Shown one piece after another: positions 5,404 through 5,651 of a stretch of DNA of 5,651 nucleotides (its first letter is position 1; each line of letters begins with the position of its first letter). The notes below the pieces were generated by a model. The model saw nothing but the letters and a program-made list of their open reading frames with translations. It was not told the DNA's origin and did not search any database. Made by a program: the position numbers and the translations under genes. This stretch comes from a bacterium SM23_31 (GTDB lineage Bacteria > SM23-31), in assembly GCA_001304035.1 (NCBI GenBank), contig LJUD01000227.1, forward strand, positions 1-5,651. The letters run 5' to 3'.

Positions 5404-5651
5404 TATCCGAAAAAATAAAAATCCATACGGCCCGCAATCCGTAGGGGGCTAGTATTTTACATGCCCACTGGGGATGAATTCACTTTAATATCTGCATAAA
5501 ATTTACCCTTGTCAAGTATTTCGTAGACTATTTTGCAAAATGTCCTGTAACCCAAGTTTGACAGGATTTTGGTGATTTTGTGCTTGGGCGAAAATAGTGG
5601 TGTAATAAAAACAAGAACTTACAGGTTTTGGGGAGCTTATTTTGCTGAAAA
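5404..5651. other. Dyad-rich right-end region with a startless coding-like fragment
   Basis: No complete gene is recognisable here. A minus-strand frame open from 5618 to a TAA at 5459-5457 (53 codons) reads plausibly, with segments such as KITKILSNLGYRTF and YEILDKGKFYADIK. It has no good start and matches nothing I know, so it may be a gene remnant. The stretch is dense in symmetry: a 12-bp palindrome (5530-5541), TCCTGT/ACAGGA (5543-5548 with 5561-5566), CCCAAG/CTTGGG (5551-5556 with 5583-5588) and CCTGTAA/TTACAGG (5544-5550 with 5619-5625). This could be the end of a mobile element or a regulatory region continuing past the window. No transposase is visible. Confidence 0.35.
5487..5515 (-). 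promoter_or_regulatory. Sigma-70-type promoter candidate upstream of the NYN relic
   Basis: On the minus strand a perfect TTGACA (complement of 5510-5515) is followed after 17 bases by GATATT (complement of 5487-5492). Spacing is optimal and the -10 is moderate. It would start transcription around 5480, about 75 bases before the GTG of the NYN relic. It lies inside a minus-strand frame with coding-like character, so it could be coincidental. Confidence 0.35.

Noticed and set aside
5558..5586. Plus-strand TTGACA as a promoter
   Set aside because: There is no -10-like hexamer at 16-18 bases downstream.
1..5651. CRISPR array, tRNA or rRNA genes
   Set aside because: No regularly spaced repeats of the right size and no cloverleaf or rRNA-like segments were seen on either strand.

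Overview
The window is bacterial chromosomal DNA with one sharp internal boundary. The left 3.2 kb has ordinary housekeeping-style genes at roughly 45-50% GC (estimated by eye on sample lines). From about position 3205 rightwards the DNA drops to about 30-37% GC and is rich in short repeats and broken sequence. Clear Shine-Dalgarno sites and an intrinsic terminator fit a bacterium with compact genes. The sequence does not let me name a phylum with confidence.

Layout: (1) 1-1321, minus strand: the first 440 codons of recJ (single-strand DNA exonuclease), running off the left edge. (2) 1322-1716: a divergent intergenic stretch between recJ and the next gene. (3) 1717-2019, plus: a stand-alone MIP18/DUF59 protein of the SufT type (iron-sulfur cluster assembly). 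It is followed by a large nested stem-loop ending in a T-tract (2042-2129), probably its terminator. (4) 2249-3202, plus: an exported metallo-beta-lactamase-fold hydrolase related to RNase Z and arylsulfatase-like enzymes. (5) 3440-4588, minus: a protease-like protein of the serine dehydrogenase proteinase family (ClpP/crotonase fold). Its stop codon overlaps the ribosome binding site of an unrecognised 68-residue gene at 3222-3428, so the two form a tightly coupled pair. (6) 4589-4886: very AT-rich DNA with an 18-bp perfect palindrome and a 14-bp direct repeat. (7) 4887-5403, minus: a decayed NYN-domain (PIN-like) ribonuclease gene carrying two frameshifts and two in-frame stops. (8) 5404-5651: dyad-rich DNA with a promoter-like site and a coding-like but startless fragment.

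The left-hand genes look like independent units: recJ is divergent from the SufT-like gene, and a terminator separates that gene from the hydrolase. The right-hand part reads as acquired or degenerating accessory DNA. Its most interesting elements are the protease plus small-protein pair, where a P-x-x-N-x-N-I-N segment recurs in both proteins, and the NYN relic lying upstream of them on the same strand. Whether these ever worked together is inference only.
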